The translations under genes and the position numbers were made by a program. From assembly GCA_016286165.1 (NCBI GenBank), contig JAEESE010000018.1, positions 1 to 64,000 on the forward strand: DNA of 64,000 nt, given 5' to 3'. Below the pieces are notes generated by a model. That model saw only the letters and a program-made list of their open reading frames with translations, ran no database searches and was not told where the DNA came from. Of the stretch, positions 24,901 to 34,618 are shown piece by piece. Origin of the DNA: Bacteroidaceae bacterium (GTDB lineage: Bacteria > Bacteroidota > Bacteroidia > Bacteroidales > Bacteroidaceae). Positions within the stretch are counted from its first letter, which is position 1, and each line of letters opens with the position of its first letter.

Positions 24901-26061
24901 TTAGCAGAGCTTGCGAGCGCCGTCGCCGATGACCACGTCGATGATGACGGGATCTTTGCCGAACTTAGCCTTGAACTGCTTCTTAACAGCCTTCACGAAG
25001 CTCTGATAGTAGTGCTCGTCGACAAGGTTGATGGTGCAGCCGCCGAAGCCACCGCCCATGATGCGTGAACCGGTCACGCCTTCTTCCTTGGCGATATCAT
25101 TGAGGAAGTCGAGCTCTTCGCAGCTGACCTCGTATTCCTTCGAGAGACCTTCGTGAGTCTCATACATCATCTTACCTACGAGCTCGTAGTCGCCCTTCTC
25201 AAGAGCGTCGCACACGGTGAGAACGCGCTCGCGCTCGCCTATGACATAATGAGCACGCTTGTAATCCTCTTCGCTCACTTTAGCCTTAACCTCTTCGAGT
25301 TGCTCGTAGCTGGCGTCGCGCAGGCTCTCAACCTCAGGATGAATCTCGTGGATAGCTGCTGCTACACGCTCGCAGCTGAGGCGACGGTCGTTGTAAGGAG
25401 AACCTACGAGGGCGTGCTTCACGTTGGAGTTCACGAGGACGAGCTTGTAGCCCTTGGGATTCCAGGGGAAGTAAGCTACTTCGCCAGAACGGCAGTCCAT
25501 ACGCATGAGGTGACCTGCCTTGCCGAGGCATGAGATGGCCTGGTCCATAATGCCGCAGTTGACACCGATATACTTGTGCTCAGTGCGCTGACCTACCTTG
25601 GCGAGCTCCAGACGATCAATCTTGTTGTCGCCGAAGAGGTCGTTCAAACCGAAAGCAAAGCAGCTCTCGAGTGCTGCGCTGGAGCTCATACCTGCGCCAA
25701 GGGGCACATCGCCTGCAAAAGCGGTATTAAAGCCTTCGACGGGAACGCCAAGAGCCATCATCTCACGGCAAACACCAAAGATGTAGCGAGCCCAAGTGGC
25801 CTTAGGTCCTGTGGGATCGTCCAAAGAGAACTGAACACGGTCCTTAAGGTCGATAGAATAAGCATCCACGTTGCGGGTGCCGTTGGGCTTGATTTCTGCT
25901 ATCATGCCCTGCTCCACGGCGCCGGGGAACACAAAACCATTGTTGTAGTCGGTGTGCTCGCCGATAAGATTAATACGGCCGGGAGCAGCATAAACATTTC
26001 CTGTGCTGCCATCGAAGTGCTTGATGAAGCGGCTGCGAACGTCTTCAATAGTAAGTTTCAT
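24901..26061 (-). CDS. galK: Galactokinase
   Basis: The 386-residue GHMP kinase phosphorylates galactose at C1 with ATP. Visible motifs are the galactose-binding signature GRINLIGEHTDYNNGFVFP (about residues 28-46), the ATP loop PLGAGMSSSAALE (near 123-135), the catalytic region GIMDQAISCLG and the C-terminal GGGFGGCTINL (near 337). It is the third gene of a galM-gluP-galK operon, so galactose would be imported, mutarotated and phosphorylated. galT and galE are not in the window. Confidence 0.96.
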   Translation of the reverse strand: MKLTIEDVRSRFIKHFDGSTGNVYAAPGRINLIGEHTDYNNGFVFPGAVEQGMIAEIKPNGTRNVDAYSIDLKDRVQFSLDDPTGPKATWARYIFGVCREMMALGVPVEGFNTAFAGDVPLGAGMSSSAALESCFAFGLNDLFGDNKIDRLELAKVGQRTEHKYIGVNCGIMDQAISCLGKAGHLMRMDCRSGEVAYFPWNPKGYKLVLVNSNVKHALVGSPYNDRRLSCERVAAAIHEIHPEVESLRDASYEQLEEVKAKVSEEDYKRAHYVIGERERVLTVCDALEKGDYELVGKMMYETHEGLSKEYEVSCEELDFLNDIAKEEGVTGSRIMGGGFGGCTINLVDEHYYQSFVKAVKKQFKAKFGKDPVIIDVVIGDGARKLC

Positions 26062-26066
26062 AGTAC

Positions 26067-26110
26067 GGCCCCCCTCTTATCCCCGCTGGGGGGAGACCAA
26101 ATAGGGGCAA
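26067..26110. repeat. GC-rich palindromic element (C6...G6) between galK and gluP
   Basis: CCCCCCTC near 26069 faces GGGGGGAG at 26088-26095, with AGGGGCAATGGG after it. Related C/G-rich hairpins occur at 46365-46380, 46476-46489 and 54163-54192, so this looks like one copy of a small intergenic repeat family. Confidence 0.5.
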
Positions 26111-26155
26111 TGGGTCTTAATTAGTTTATAAAATATGAATGCAAACGTTTGATTA

Positions 26156-27442
26156 TTAATCTACGGGTATGTCGGTGTTGACATTCTTGTGACCCCACAG
26201 CGAGTAGTAGAGGATGTAGAGGGCGCAGAGCAGGGGCACCCAGAACGAGATGAGGTAGCTGTGTGTCCAGTCGGCAACGAGACCCTGAATACCTACCATG
26301 ATGGCGAAGCCGCAAACCATGGTCATGAAGGCACCCGAAGCGATAGCGGTGTACTTGCCAAGACCTTCAGTAGCGAGGTTGAAGATACCACCCCACATCA
26401 CAGAAGCGCAGAGACCTACGAGCAGGAAGCAGAAAACGCCAACGGGTACTTTGCCCCAAAGGACTGACATGGTGGCATAGTCAATACCGGGAACGCTCAC
26501 GGTGATGTCGGTGGGCAGATAGATGCCGAGCAGGATCAGGATGACAGCCAGAGTGCTGACGAAGGTCATCATGGCCTTGGTGCTGACTTTGCCGCCTACA
26601 CTGGCTCCTACGAAACGGCCGATAAGCATGAGTAGGAAGAATACGGCAGCCAAGGTGCCGACGTAGCCTGCGTCCATGCCAAGACCAGGTGTGGCAGCAT
26701 CGTTAGTTGCGGTAAGATACTGAAGGACATATCCAGGGATACCCATTTCCACGCCGCCATAGAGGCCGATGGCGAGGATACCGAGGTTGAAGTGACGGAA
26801 TGAGAAAGCAGAGTGAGGATCCTTTTCGCCTTTGACCTTGACGGGCTGAGGGGGCTCTTCGATTTTGGTGAAAGCAATGACAATGAAGGCAATGACGAAG
26901 ATAGCCAAAGCAATCATCAGAGCGGGGGTAGCGTCGGAAATCTTAGCCTTGGCAGCATCACCGATGAGAGCACCCATGATGATGTACACGGCTACAGCTG
27001 CAGACGAGTTGAATACGCCACCGGTCTGAATGAGCTGATTGCCCTTGTTGCCACCACCACCGAGGAGGTTGAGCATAGGATTGACAACGGCGTTGAGGAT
27101 ACACATGCAGAAGCCTGCGATGAACGCTCCGATGAGGTAGACGAGGAAGCCGCCCCAACCTGAGAGCCATTGGATGATGATGCCGACGATACCGAAGGCG
27201 AGGCCTATGAGGGCTGTCTTCTTGTAGCCGTACTTCTGAATCATCAAACCTGCCGGGAAGCCCATAACCAGATAAGCCATGAAATTGCCGTAGTTGCCTA
27301 CCATGGCGAGGAAGTTAGAGGTGCCGAATTGGTTTTTCACGATGACGCCCATGGGCGAACAAAGGTTCGTCACGAAAGCAATCATGGCAAAGAGGGCGAT
27401 CATCACGATAATCGCTCCCCATTGTTTCTTTTCTTGAGACAT
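26156..27442 (-). CDS. gluP: MFS sugar transporter (GluP/FucP family)
   Basis: The 428-residue inner-membrane protein has about 12 hydrophobic segments. Signatures of the FucP/GluP branch are YLVMGFPAGLMIQKYGYKKT (residues 57-76, the MFS loop 2-3 motif) and GFCMCILNAVVNPMLNLLGG (near 112-131). FucP relatives are proton-coupled importers of fucose, glucose or galactose. Its position between galM and galK strongly favours galactose or glucose/galactose import. Confidence 0.9.
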   Translation of the reverse strand: MSQEKKQWGAIIVMIALFAMIAFVTNLCSPMGVIVKNQFGTSNFLAMVGNYGNFMAYLVMGFPAGLMIQKYGYKKTALIGLAFGIVGIIIQWLSGWGGFLVYLIGAFIAGFCMCILNAVVNPMLNLLGGGGNKGNQLIQTGGVFNSSAAVAVYIIMGALIGDAAKAKISDATPALMIALAIFVIAFIVIAFTKIEEPPQPVKVKGEKDPHSAFSFRHFNLGILAIGLYGGVEMGIPGYVLQYLTATNDAATPGLGMDAGYVGTLAAVFFLLMLIGRFVGASVGGKVSTKAMMTFVSTLAVILILLGIYLPTDITVSVPGIDYATMSVLWGKVPVGVFCFLLVGLCASVMWGGIFNLATEGLGKYTAIASGAFMTMVCGFAIMVGIQGLVADWTHSYLISFWVPLLCALYILYYSLWGHKNVNTDIPVD

Positions 27443-27498
27443 AGTGTTAATTTTAGGAATTGGTGATTATTCTTTATTATATGTAATTCAGTTGTTCA

Positions 27499-28575
27499 TC
27501 ATTCCACACCGAAACGATAGATGGTAGTCTGGGTATATTTCTGCCCTGGACGGAGCACTACGCTGGGGAAATGGCCGCGGTTGGGGCTGTCGGGGAAGTG
27601 CTGAGCCTCGAAGCAGATAGCTGAGCGGCGGGGGAAGGTAGCGCCGTGCTGGCCTTCGTAGCCTGTAGCCCAGTTGTCGGTATAAACCTGCACGCCGGGT
27701 TCGGTGGTGTAAACCTCCATGGAACGTCCACTGTTTGGGTCTACAATCTTAGCGGCAAATGAAAGCTCGCCGTCTTCGCGCTTGTTAAGTACGAAGCAGT
27801 GGTCGTAACCTGCACCGTTACGGGTCTGCTCATCGTCGGCGTCGATCATATCGCCTACAGCGTGCATCGTGGTAAAGTCGAACGGAGTGCCCTTCACCGC
27901 ACGTATTTCGCCTGTCGGGATGCTGGTGTCGTCGATAGGAACGAAAAAGTCGGCGTTGATCTGGCACTGCAGGTCCATGATATCGGGCGTAGGGTTGGCG
28001 ATACCTGCCAACGAGAAGAAGCCGTGGCTCGTGAGGTTAACGATGGTCTTCTTGTCGGTAGTGGCCTCGTAGTCGATAACCAACTCGTTGTCGTTAGTCC
28101 AGCGATAAACGACCGTGATGTCGAGGTTGCCGGGGAAGCCTTCCTCGCCGTCGGGCGAGAGATAGTGGAGCTTGAGCGTCTGTGAATCCACTTGCTCAGC
28201 ATCCCAAACGCGAGCGTGGTAGCCGGTGGGACCGCCATGAAGGTGGTTGGGACCGTTGTTGATAGCCAGGTCGTAGTCCTTGGCATCAAGGGTGAAGTGT
28301 CCCTTACAGATTCGGTTGCCATAGCGACCGATGAGTGTAGACAAAAAAGGTTCCGGGCTTTCAACAACGCCTTTGATTGTGTCATGACCTTGAATCACGT
28401 TTGCAATCTTGCCATTGCGGTCGGGAACCATGATAGCGACTAATGCACCGCCATAATTAGTGATACAAACCTCATTGCCACACTTGTTGACGAGTGTGAA
28501 CAAATCTGTTTGCTTTCCTTGGATAGTGGACTGAAAATCTTCACGTTTCAGCCCCGAAAGCTTGCTTACTTCCAT
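27499..28575 (-). CDS. galM: Aldose 1-epimerase (galactose mutarotase)
   Basis: The protein of 358 residues interconverts alpha and beta anomers of galactose. Visible are VCITNYGGALVAIMVPDRNG near the start, GRYGNRICKGHF, NGPNHLHGGPTGYHARVWDA with the catalytic His region, TSHGFFSLAG with the second His, and ICFEAQHFPDSPN carrying the catalytic Glu. I chose the ATG at 28575 (MEVSKLSG); the frame is open upstream but that part is unlike the family and lies in the divergent promoter spacer. No signal peptide is seen, so the enzyme is cytoplasmic. Confidence 0.93.
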   Translation of the reverse strand: MEVSKLSGLKREDFQSTIQGKQTDLFTLVNKCGNEVCITNYGGALVAIMVPDRNGKIANVIQGHDTIKGVVESPEPFLSTLIGRYGNRICKGHFTLDAKDYDLAINNGPNHLHGGPTGYHARVWDAEQVDSQTLKLHYLSPDGEEGFPGNLDITVVYRWTNDNELVIDYEATTDKKTIVNLTSHGFFSLAGIANPTPDIMDLQCQINADFFVPIDDTSIPTGEIRAVKGTPFDFTTMHAVGDMIDADDEQTRNGAGYDHCFVLNKREDGELSFAAKIVDPNSGRSMEVYTTEPGVQVYTDNWATGYEGQHGATFPRRSAICFEAQHFPDSPNRGHFPSVVLRPGQKYTQTTIYRFGVE

Positions 28576-28709
28576 AGGTAAATGATTAAAAATTAAACAT
28601 TCATAGCGCAAATTAAACCAAAAACTTCGAAAGTGGCAAACGTTTTCGCAAAAAGAAAAGTGAAAATAACTTAAATCATATATTTCTTGGATTTTATTCA
28701 CCCGCTTCT

Positions 28710-28740
28710 TTGCTCTTTTCGCATATAAAATGTACCTTTG
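28710..28740 (+). promoter_or_regulatory. Promoter of the aminotransferase gene
   Basis: The -33 TTG (28710-28712) is followed after 20 bp by -7 TACCTTTG (28733-28740). The ATG lies 31 bp after the -7 box, which supports the start at 28772 rather than an upstream one. Confidence 0.75.
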
Positions 28741-28771
28741 CACCGCTTTTATTAGAAACACTTCATACGTT

Positions 28772-29977
28772 ATGCCGGAAATATCAGTTCGTGGCCGGGA
28801 AATGCCTGCTTCGCCTATTCGTAAGCTGGCACCTTTGGCTAATGCAGCCAAGCAGCGAGGCATCAAGGTTTACCATCTCAATATCGGTCAGCCGGATCTG
28901 CCTACGCCTAAAGCAGCCCTCGACGCCATTCGCGGTATCGACCGCAAGATTCTCGAGTATTCACCTTCGCAGGGCTACCTCAGCTATCGCCAGAAACTTG
29001 TCGACTACTACGCGAAATATAAAATCGACGTCACTGCCGATGATATCATCATCACAAGCGGCGGTTCAGAGGCTGTGCTCTTCGCCTTCCTCTCGTGCCT
29101 CAACCCTGGCGACGAGATAATAGTGCCAGAGCCTGCTTATGCAAACTATATGGCTTTCGCTATCTCGGCAGGGGCAGTTATTCGCACCGTGACGACGACC
29201 ATCGAGGAAGGCTTCTCTCTCCCTAAGGTTGAGAAATTCGAGGAGCTTATCAACGAGCGCACCCGAGCCATATTGATTTGTAATCCCAATAACCCGACGG
29301 GCTACCTCTACACACGTCGTGAGATGAACCAGATACGTGACTTGGTGAAGAAGTATGATCTCTACCTGTTTTCCGATGAGGTTTATCGCGAGTTCATCTA
29401 CACCGGCTCTCCTTATATCAGCGCCTGCCATTTGGAAGGTATCGAGAACAACGTGGTGCTGATCGACTCCGTATCGAAGCGATATTCGGAATGCGGTATA
29501 CGTATCGGTGCCTTGATTACCAAAAACAAGAATGTTCGGCAAGCCGTGATGAAATTCTGTCAGGCTCGTCTGTCGCCCCCGTTGGTAGGACAGATAGCTG
29601 CTGAAGCATCGCTGGATGCAGGTGAAGAATATGCATTGGAAGTATATGATGAATATGTTGAAAGACGTAAGTGTTTGATCGACGGACTGAACCGTATACC
29701 TGGCGTATATAGTCCCATACCTATGGGTGCCTTCTACACCGTGGCGAAGCTCCCTGTGGAAGATGCCGAGGACTTCTGTGCATGGTGCTTGCGCGACTTT
29801 GAATACGAAGGCGAGACCGTTATGATGGCACCTGCAGCAGGTTTCTACACCACACCTGGCCTTGGTCGCAATGAGGTTCGTCTGGCTTATGTTCTGAAGA
29901 AAGAAGACCTGGTGCGAGCTCTGTTTATCCTGAGCAAAGCTCTGGAAACTTACAACCAGTTGAAAGCTAAGCAATAA
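28772..29977 (+). CDS. PLP-dependent aminotransferase, class I/II
   Basis: The 401-residue fold type I aminotransferase starts at MPEISVRGREMPASPIRKL. Key motifs are LNIGQPDLPTPKAAL (substrate arm), ITSGGSEAVLFAF (PLP phosphate region), ICNPNNPTGYLYTRREM (Asn to PLP), LFSDEVYREFIY (Asp to the pyridine nitrogen), and IDSVSKRYSECGIRIG, where the Lys forms the Schiff base. It is close to aspartate or aromatic aminotransferases, but the exact substrate cannot be told. It is divergent from galM. Confidence 0.9.
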   Translation: MPEISVRGREMPASPIRKLAPLANAAKQRGIKVYHLNIGQPDLPTPKAALDAIRGIDRKILEYSPSQGYLSYRQKLVDYYAKYKIDVTADDIIITSGGSEAVLFAFLSCLNPGDEIIVPEPAYANYMAFAISAGAVIRTVTTTIEEGFSLPKVEKFEELINERTRAILICNPNNPTGYLYTRREMNQIRDLVKKYDLYLFSDEVYREFIYTGSPYISACHLEGIENNVVLIDSVSKRYSECGIRIGALITKNKNVRQAVMKFCQARLSPPLVGQIAAEASLDAGEEYALEVYDEYVERRKCLIDGLNRIPGVYSPIPMGAFYTVAKLPVEDAEDFCAWCLRDFEYEGETVMMAPAAGFYTTPGLGRNEVRLAYVLKKEDLVRALFILSKALETYNQLKAKQ

Positions 29978-29992
29978 CAGTTAATATTTCAA

Positions 29993-30008
29993 GCCTGCTT
30001 TGCAGGGC
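29993..30008 (+). terminator. Weak hairpin after the aminotransferase gene
   Basis: GCCTGC TTT GCAGGGC forms a 5-6 bp stem followed by ATTTTATCC. The short T-run makes termination uncertain, and the next gene begins only 14 bp later. Confidence 0.3.
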
Positions 30009-30021
30009 ATTTTATCCTTAA

Positions 30022-31266
30022 TTGCCATTCGAATCATCCATAGCGAATCGGTTGTTTGCTCTTCGTAATGAAGAGCGCAGAGTTTCGCGTCCCGCCGTGA
30101 CCATAGCTGTTTGGGGAATAGCCGTGGGACTGATGGTTATGATTCTGTCGGTTTGCATAGTCTTAGGTTTCAAGAAGGAGATTAGGCAAAAGGTAATCGG
30201 CTTCGGTGGCAATATCGAGATAATCAATTATCAGAGCATTTTCAATGCTGAGGCCCAGCCTATAGCTTTCAGCAAGAAGATGCTAGGTGAGATAAAGGCC
30301 ACGAAGGGTGTGCATCATGTGCAGACGTTTTGCACAAAGACCGGCATGTTGAAGACCGATAAGGCTTTCAAAGGTGTTGTTTTTCGTGGGGTGGGCGAGG
30401 ACTACGATACTACGTTCCTGGCTCGGAACATAGTAGAAGGTCGTTTGCCGCGCTTCAACTCAAAGAAGAGCTCAAACGAGATAACACTCTCGCGTTCAGC
30501 GTGTAATGAGCTCCAACTGCACGTTGGTGACCGTGTATATGCTTATTTCTTTGCCGAACAGGTTAAGGCGCGCCGCTTCACCATCGTAGGTGTTTATGAG
30601 ACGCATTTACGTGAGTTCGACGGACGGTTGGTCTTCACAGACATCTATACCACTCAACGTCTGAATAGTTGGGAATCCGATCAGTATGCCGGCGCAGAGG
30701 TTCTGCTTGATAATTTCAATGACACAGACGACCTTACTACCGCTTTTGTCAAGCGATACAACCATACTCAGGATGACTATGGGGTAGACTATTCGGTGCA
30801 ATCGATAAACGAACTCTATCCCGGAATCTTCACATGGTTGGACCTTATCGACACCAATGTCTACGTCATCTTAGCCTTGATGCTGGTGCTTAGTCTGTTT
30901 ACGATGGTGTCGGGTCTGCTCATAATTATTCTCGAGCGAACGAATTTCATTGCCGTGATGAAGAGTATGGGAGCCACGAACGGACAGATACGCCGTATCT
31001 TCCTCCACTTTGCAACACGTCTGGTGCTACGGGGCGTAGCTCTCGGACTGGTCTTAGGTCTTGGCCTGGCCTTCCTGCAAAAGTACTTCCATTTGGTTCG
31101 TCTTGATGCCTCGACATATTATATCGACACTGTGCCTATTGAGTTCTCATGGCCTTTGCTGATAATTCTTGTCGTTGCCTCACTGATTATCTCAGTGCTC
31201 ACCCTCATAATTCCTACTTATCTCGTATCCAGGATTCATCCTGCCAGGGTTATGAGGTTCGAGTAA
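30022..31266 (+). CDS. FtsX/LolE-like ABC transporter permease
   Basis: The 414-residue protein has a transmembrane segment near residues 28-50 (IAVGLMVMILSVCIVLGF), a large periplasmic domain (about 55-265), and three C-terminal transmembrane segments (about 275-300, 325-350 and 375-400) in the FtsX/MacB-type layout. KSMGATNGQIRRIF is the coupling helix typical of lipoprotein-release permeases. No ATG is available before the first membrane segment, so a TTG start at 30022 is likely. No ATPase is adjacent, so the partner must be encoded elsewhere. It probably releases lipoproteins from the inner membrane (LolCE role). Confidence 0.85.
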   Translation: MPFESSIANRLFALRNEERRVSRPAVTIAVWGIAVGLMVMILSVCIVLGFKKEIRQKVIGFGGNIEIINYQSIFNAEAQPIAFSKKMLGEIKATKGVHHVQTFCTKTGMLKTDKAFKGVVFRGVGEDYDTTFLARNIVEGRLPRFNSKKSSNEITLSRSACNELQLHVGDRVYAYFFAEQVKARRFTIVGVYETHLREFDGRLVFTDIYTTQRLNSWESDQYAGAEVLLDNFNDTDDLTTAFVKRYNHTQDDYGVDYSVQSINELYPGIFTWLDLIDTNVYVILALMLVLSLFTMVSGLLIIILERTNFIAVMKSMGATNGQIRRIFLHFATRLVLRGVALGLVLGLGLAFLQKYFHLVRLDASTYYIDTVPIEFSWPLLIILVVASLIISVLTLIIPTYLVSRIHPARVMRFE

Positions 31267-31314
31267 TGAAAGCAAAACATTGCTAACCATTAATATAAAG
31301 CGTTTTATTGAATT

Positions 31315-32217
31315 ATGAACAAGGAAAACCAACTGTCAATAGAGAATACGTCCATCCTTGCGGGAAGGACAGAGAAAGAGGCTTCACTCATTGATAGGTT
31401 AATAGACCTGGCTTTTGCCGAAGACATCGGCGACGGTGATCATACCACTTTATGTTGCATCCCCGCTGATGCGATGGGCAAGAGCAAATTGCTGATCAAG
31501 GAAGAGGGCATCCTCGCCGGTATTGATGTGGCCAAGGAGGTCTTCCATCGGTTTGACCCTGAGATGCAAGTAGAGGTGTTCATCCCCGATGGATCTCACG
31601 TCAAGCCAGGCGATATCGCTATGATTGTAACCGGCCGTGTGCAGAGCCTTCTGCAGACAGAGCGTCTGATGCTGAACATCATGCAGCGTATGTCGGGAAT
31701 AGCTACTATGACTCACAAATATGTCGAGCGTCTCGAAGGTACTGGCACCCGTGTCCTTGATACGCGCAAGACCACGCCGGGAATGCGTATTCTGGAGAAG
31801 GAAGCCGTGAAGATAGGCGGTGGTGTGAACCATCGTATAGGTCTTTTCGATATGATTCTCCTCAAGGACAACCATGTGGATTTTGCCGGTGGTATAGCAA
31901 ATGCCATCAATCGATGCCACGAATACCTGAAGGCAAAAGGAAAGGATCTGAAGATAGAGATCGAAGTGCGCAATTTCGATGAATTAAACCAGGTGCTGGC
32001 CATCGGTGGAGTAGACCGTATCATGCTCGACAACTTCACACCTGCCAATACCAAGAAAGCGGTGGAAATCATCAATCATCGTTTTGAGACGGAATCGAGC
32101 GGTGGCATAACAATCGATAACCTGCGCGACTACGCTGAGTGTGGCGTCGACTTCATCTCTGTAGGTGCCCTTACGCACAGCGTCAAGGGGCTTGACATGA
32201 GCTTCAAGGCTTGCTAA
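31315..32217 (+). CDS. nadC: Nicotinate-nucleotide pyrophosphorylase (quinolinate phosphoribosyltransferase)
   Basis: The 300-residue enzyme converts quinolinate and PRPP to nicotinate mononucleotide in NAD synthesis. Motifs: AFAEDIGDGDHTTLCCIP, LLQTERLMLNIMQRMSGIAT, RVLDTRKTTPGMRILEKEAV (the active-site Arg/Lys loop), GGGVNHRIGLFDMILLKDNH, and IMLDNFTPAN near the C-terminus. Its stop overlaps the next start (TAATG). nadA and nadB are not in the window. Confidence 0.96.
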   Translation: MNKENQLSIENTSILAGRTEKEASLIDRLIDLAFAEDIGDGDHTTLCCIPADAMGKSKLLIKEEGILAGIDVAKEVFHRFDPEMQVEVFIPDGSHVKPGDIAMIVTGRVQSLLQTERLMLNIMQRMSGIATMTHKYVERLEGTGTRVLDTRKTTPGMRILEKEAVKIGGGVNHRIGLFDMILLKDNHVDFAGGIANAINRCHEYLKAKGKDLKIEIEVRNFDELNQVLAIGGVDRIMLDNFTPANTKKAVEIINHRFETESSGGITIDNLRDYAECGVDFISVGALTHSVKGLDMSFKAC

Positions 32218-34568
32218 TGCTACGTCGCCTCGCATTTGTCTTCCTATTCTTGACACTATGTCCTTTGGCATGGGGTCAGGCGGAGCATGACGTTCGCGAG
32301 CGCGACCTTGAGCAGGTGACGGTAAAGCCCAAGCGTCAGCGATACAAACGTAAGGGTAATCCGGCGGTAGAACTTATGCGTAAGGTAATAGCCGCCAAGG
32401 CAGATCACGACCTCTCGCACAACGACTATGTCCGTTACAACAAATACCAACGCCTGACATATGCTTATAATAATATAAGTTCGCGCGCGAAGGACTCCTT
32501 GGCTCTCTTTCAGCGCCCTCTGCTGAAAAGGCAGATAGAGTATTGCCCGCAAACAGGTAAGTATATATTGCCGTTCGGCTATACCGAAACAGCCTCACAA
32601 CATTTGCGTAGCCGCCAGCCAAAGCGTGAACGTAACTATATCTTAGGTACTCATACTGAAGGTGTTACGGATATGTTTGCCGAAGGTGATATGGTGAATA
32701 CGGTATTGCAGAGCATCTTTACCGACGTCAACGTCTACGACGATGTCATCACACTTTTCGAACGTAAGTTCACGAGCCCTCTGTCGTCGCGCGCTGCAAT
32801 CTCGTTCTTCCAATTCTTCATCCTCGACACGTGCGAGATAGACAAAGAACGCGTTATACGCTTGAACTTTGTGCCTCAGAATCCGCAGGACTTTGGTTTC
32901 TCTGGCTATCTCAATGTGTTGGATGATAGCACCTACCGGGTACAACAATGTACTTTGCATCTGCCGCTTCGCTCGAGTGTGAATTTCGTTTCAAATCTGG
33001 TTATAGAACAGCGTTTTATTGATTTGCCCAACGGCCAGCGCGTGCTCCGCACCGACGACCTCTTCGCAGAGTTCGGCGTTGTGAAGAAGCAGCGCTTGGC
33101 GATGCTTCATCGTGCTACGCAATACAGCGGTTACCAGACCGACAGCATACCTGATATCTATTTCATGCCCAGTGACGTGCGACGAGAGGGTAGTGCAGAG
33201 ACCGATGATGAAACGTTCTGGCAGGCCCGTCGTGCCGATAGTCTGTCCACGGCTGAGGCAAATCTCGCTTCCACGACGGCGCAGCTGCAGGCTCGGTCCC
33301 TTCGTAGCTTTCCTATGTTCATTGTGCGTAGCGCAGTGAGCAATTTCGTACCAACGAGCCTCAATCCCAAGCGCAGTCCGTTTGATATCGGGCCGCTCAT
33401 GAGCACCGTATCGCACAACTTCATCGACGGCTATCGTCTGCGGTTGGGTGGACAAACCACGGCAAACCTACATCCACATCTCTTCCTGAAAGGTTATGCC
33501 GCTTACGGCCTAAGTAGCAAGGAATGGTATGGTCTGGCTGAAGTGGAGTACTCGTTCCTTCGCAAGAAATATTCTTCGGGCGAATGGCCCCGCCATTCGG
33601 TTATGGCTTCCTATCAGAAAGACGTCTTCTCGCCGGCAGATTTCATGTGGCAGAACGGTCGCGACAAGGATAACGTATGGATATCTTTCAAAACGCAGAC
33701 CGTAGACCACCTGATGCTCAACCGTCAGTGGACAGCCCGGTATGAGTTGGAGACCAATGCCCATCTCGACCTTAAACTTCAGTTCAAGGCTTCTGAGTTG
33801 AATCCACGCGGCTCACTTTTCTATCGGCAACTCAACGGTGAGTGTGTCAATAGTTTCCATATGGCAGATATTACCACATCGCTCCGATGGGCTCCCGGTG
33901 AGGAAGTAATCAACACCAAGCAGCGTCGTCATGTTGTGAACCACAACAATCCAGTCTTTTCGCTTGCTCATACCGTTGGCCTTAAGGGCGTGTTGAACAA
34001 TCGTTACCATTACAACCTCACCGAACTTACAGCCTACGAACGCATATGGCTGAACTCATACGGACGTATTGACATCAGCGTTCGAGGCGGTGTGCAGTGG
34101 AACCGTGTACCATTCCCACTACTCATCATGCCAGTGGCAAACAACAGCTATATCATCACGCGTAACATGTTCTCGATGATCAACAACCTCGAGTTTGTCA
34201 ACGACCGCTACGCCTCATTTATGGCGGAATGGGACCTTTCGGGTAAGGTGCTTAATCGTATACCGCTGCTCAAGCACCTCAAGCTTCGCGAGGTGATAGG
34301 CTTCAAGGCTTTATATGGACATCTTAGCAGCAAGAACGACCCGTTTGCTCCGCGCAACGCTATGTCCGACGTCCTCTTTGAAATGCCTTCGCGCGAAGGT
34401 GTCTGCATAGTGCATCCCATGAATTCAGTGCCTTATATGGAGATGAATATCGGTTTGCATAATATCCTCAAGGTCATACGCATTGATTACGTCCGTCGTC
34501 TCAACTATCTCCACTATCCGGGAGTAAAGAAACATGGCGTTCGTTTCTGCCTTGACTTCGATTTCTGA
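32217..34568 (+). CDS. DUF5686-family outer-membrane protein
   Basis: The 783-residue protein has a signal peptide (MLRRLAFVFLFLTLCPLAWG). An N-terminal periplasmic part includes NPAVELMRKVIAAKADH and EYCPQTGKYILPFGYTET. A C-terminal half (from about residue 370) is rich in alternating aromatic strands ending in VRFCLDFDF, as expected for an outer-membrane beta-barrel. This matches the DUF5686 family of Bacteroidetes. Function is unknown. The ATG at 32217 overlaps the nadC stop; a TTG two codons earlier is less likely. Confidence 0.75.
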   Translation: MLRRLAFVFLFLTLCPLAWGQAEHDVRERDLEQVTVKPKRQRYKRKGNPAVELMRKVIAAKADHDLSHNDYVRYNKYQRLTYAYNNISSRAKDSLALFQRPLLKRQIEYCPQTGKYILPFGYTETASQHLRSRQPKRERNYILGTHTEGVTDMFAEGDMVNTVLQSIFTDVNVYDDVITLFERKFTSPLSSRAAISFFQFFILDTCEIDKERVIRLNFVPQNPQDFGFSGYLNVLDDSTYRVQQCTLHLPLRSSVNFVSNLVIEQRFIDLPNGQRVLRTDDLFAEFGVVKKQRLAMLHRATQYSGYQTDSIPDIYFMPSDVRREGSAETDDETFWQARRADSLSTAEANLASTTAQLQARSLRSFPMFIVRSAVSNFVPTSLNPKRSPFDIGPLMSTVSHNFIDGYRLRLGGQTTANLHPHLFLKGYAAYGLSSKEWYGLAEVEYSFLRKKYSSGEWPRHSVMASYQKDVFSPADFMWQNGRDKDNVWISFKTQTVDHLMLNRQWTARYELETNAHLDLKLQFKASELNPRGSLFYRQLNGECVNSFHMADITTSLRWAPGEEVINTKQRRHVVNHNNPVFSLAHTVGLKGVLNNRYHYNLTELTAYERIWLNSYGRIDISVRGGVQWNRVPFPLLIMPVANNSYIITRNMFSMINNLEFVNDRYASFMAEWDLSGKVLNRIPLLKHLKLREVIGFKALYGHLSSKNDPFAPRNAMSDVLFEMPSREGVCIVHPMNSVPYMEMNIGLHNILKVIRIDYVRRLNYLHYPGVKKHGVRFCLDFDF

Positions 34569-34618
34569 TTCAGATAATCTAACTCTCAACATTTAACTCT
34601 AAACTCTCAACTATAAAC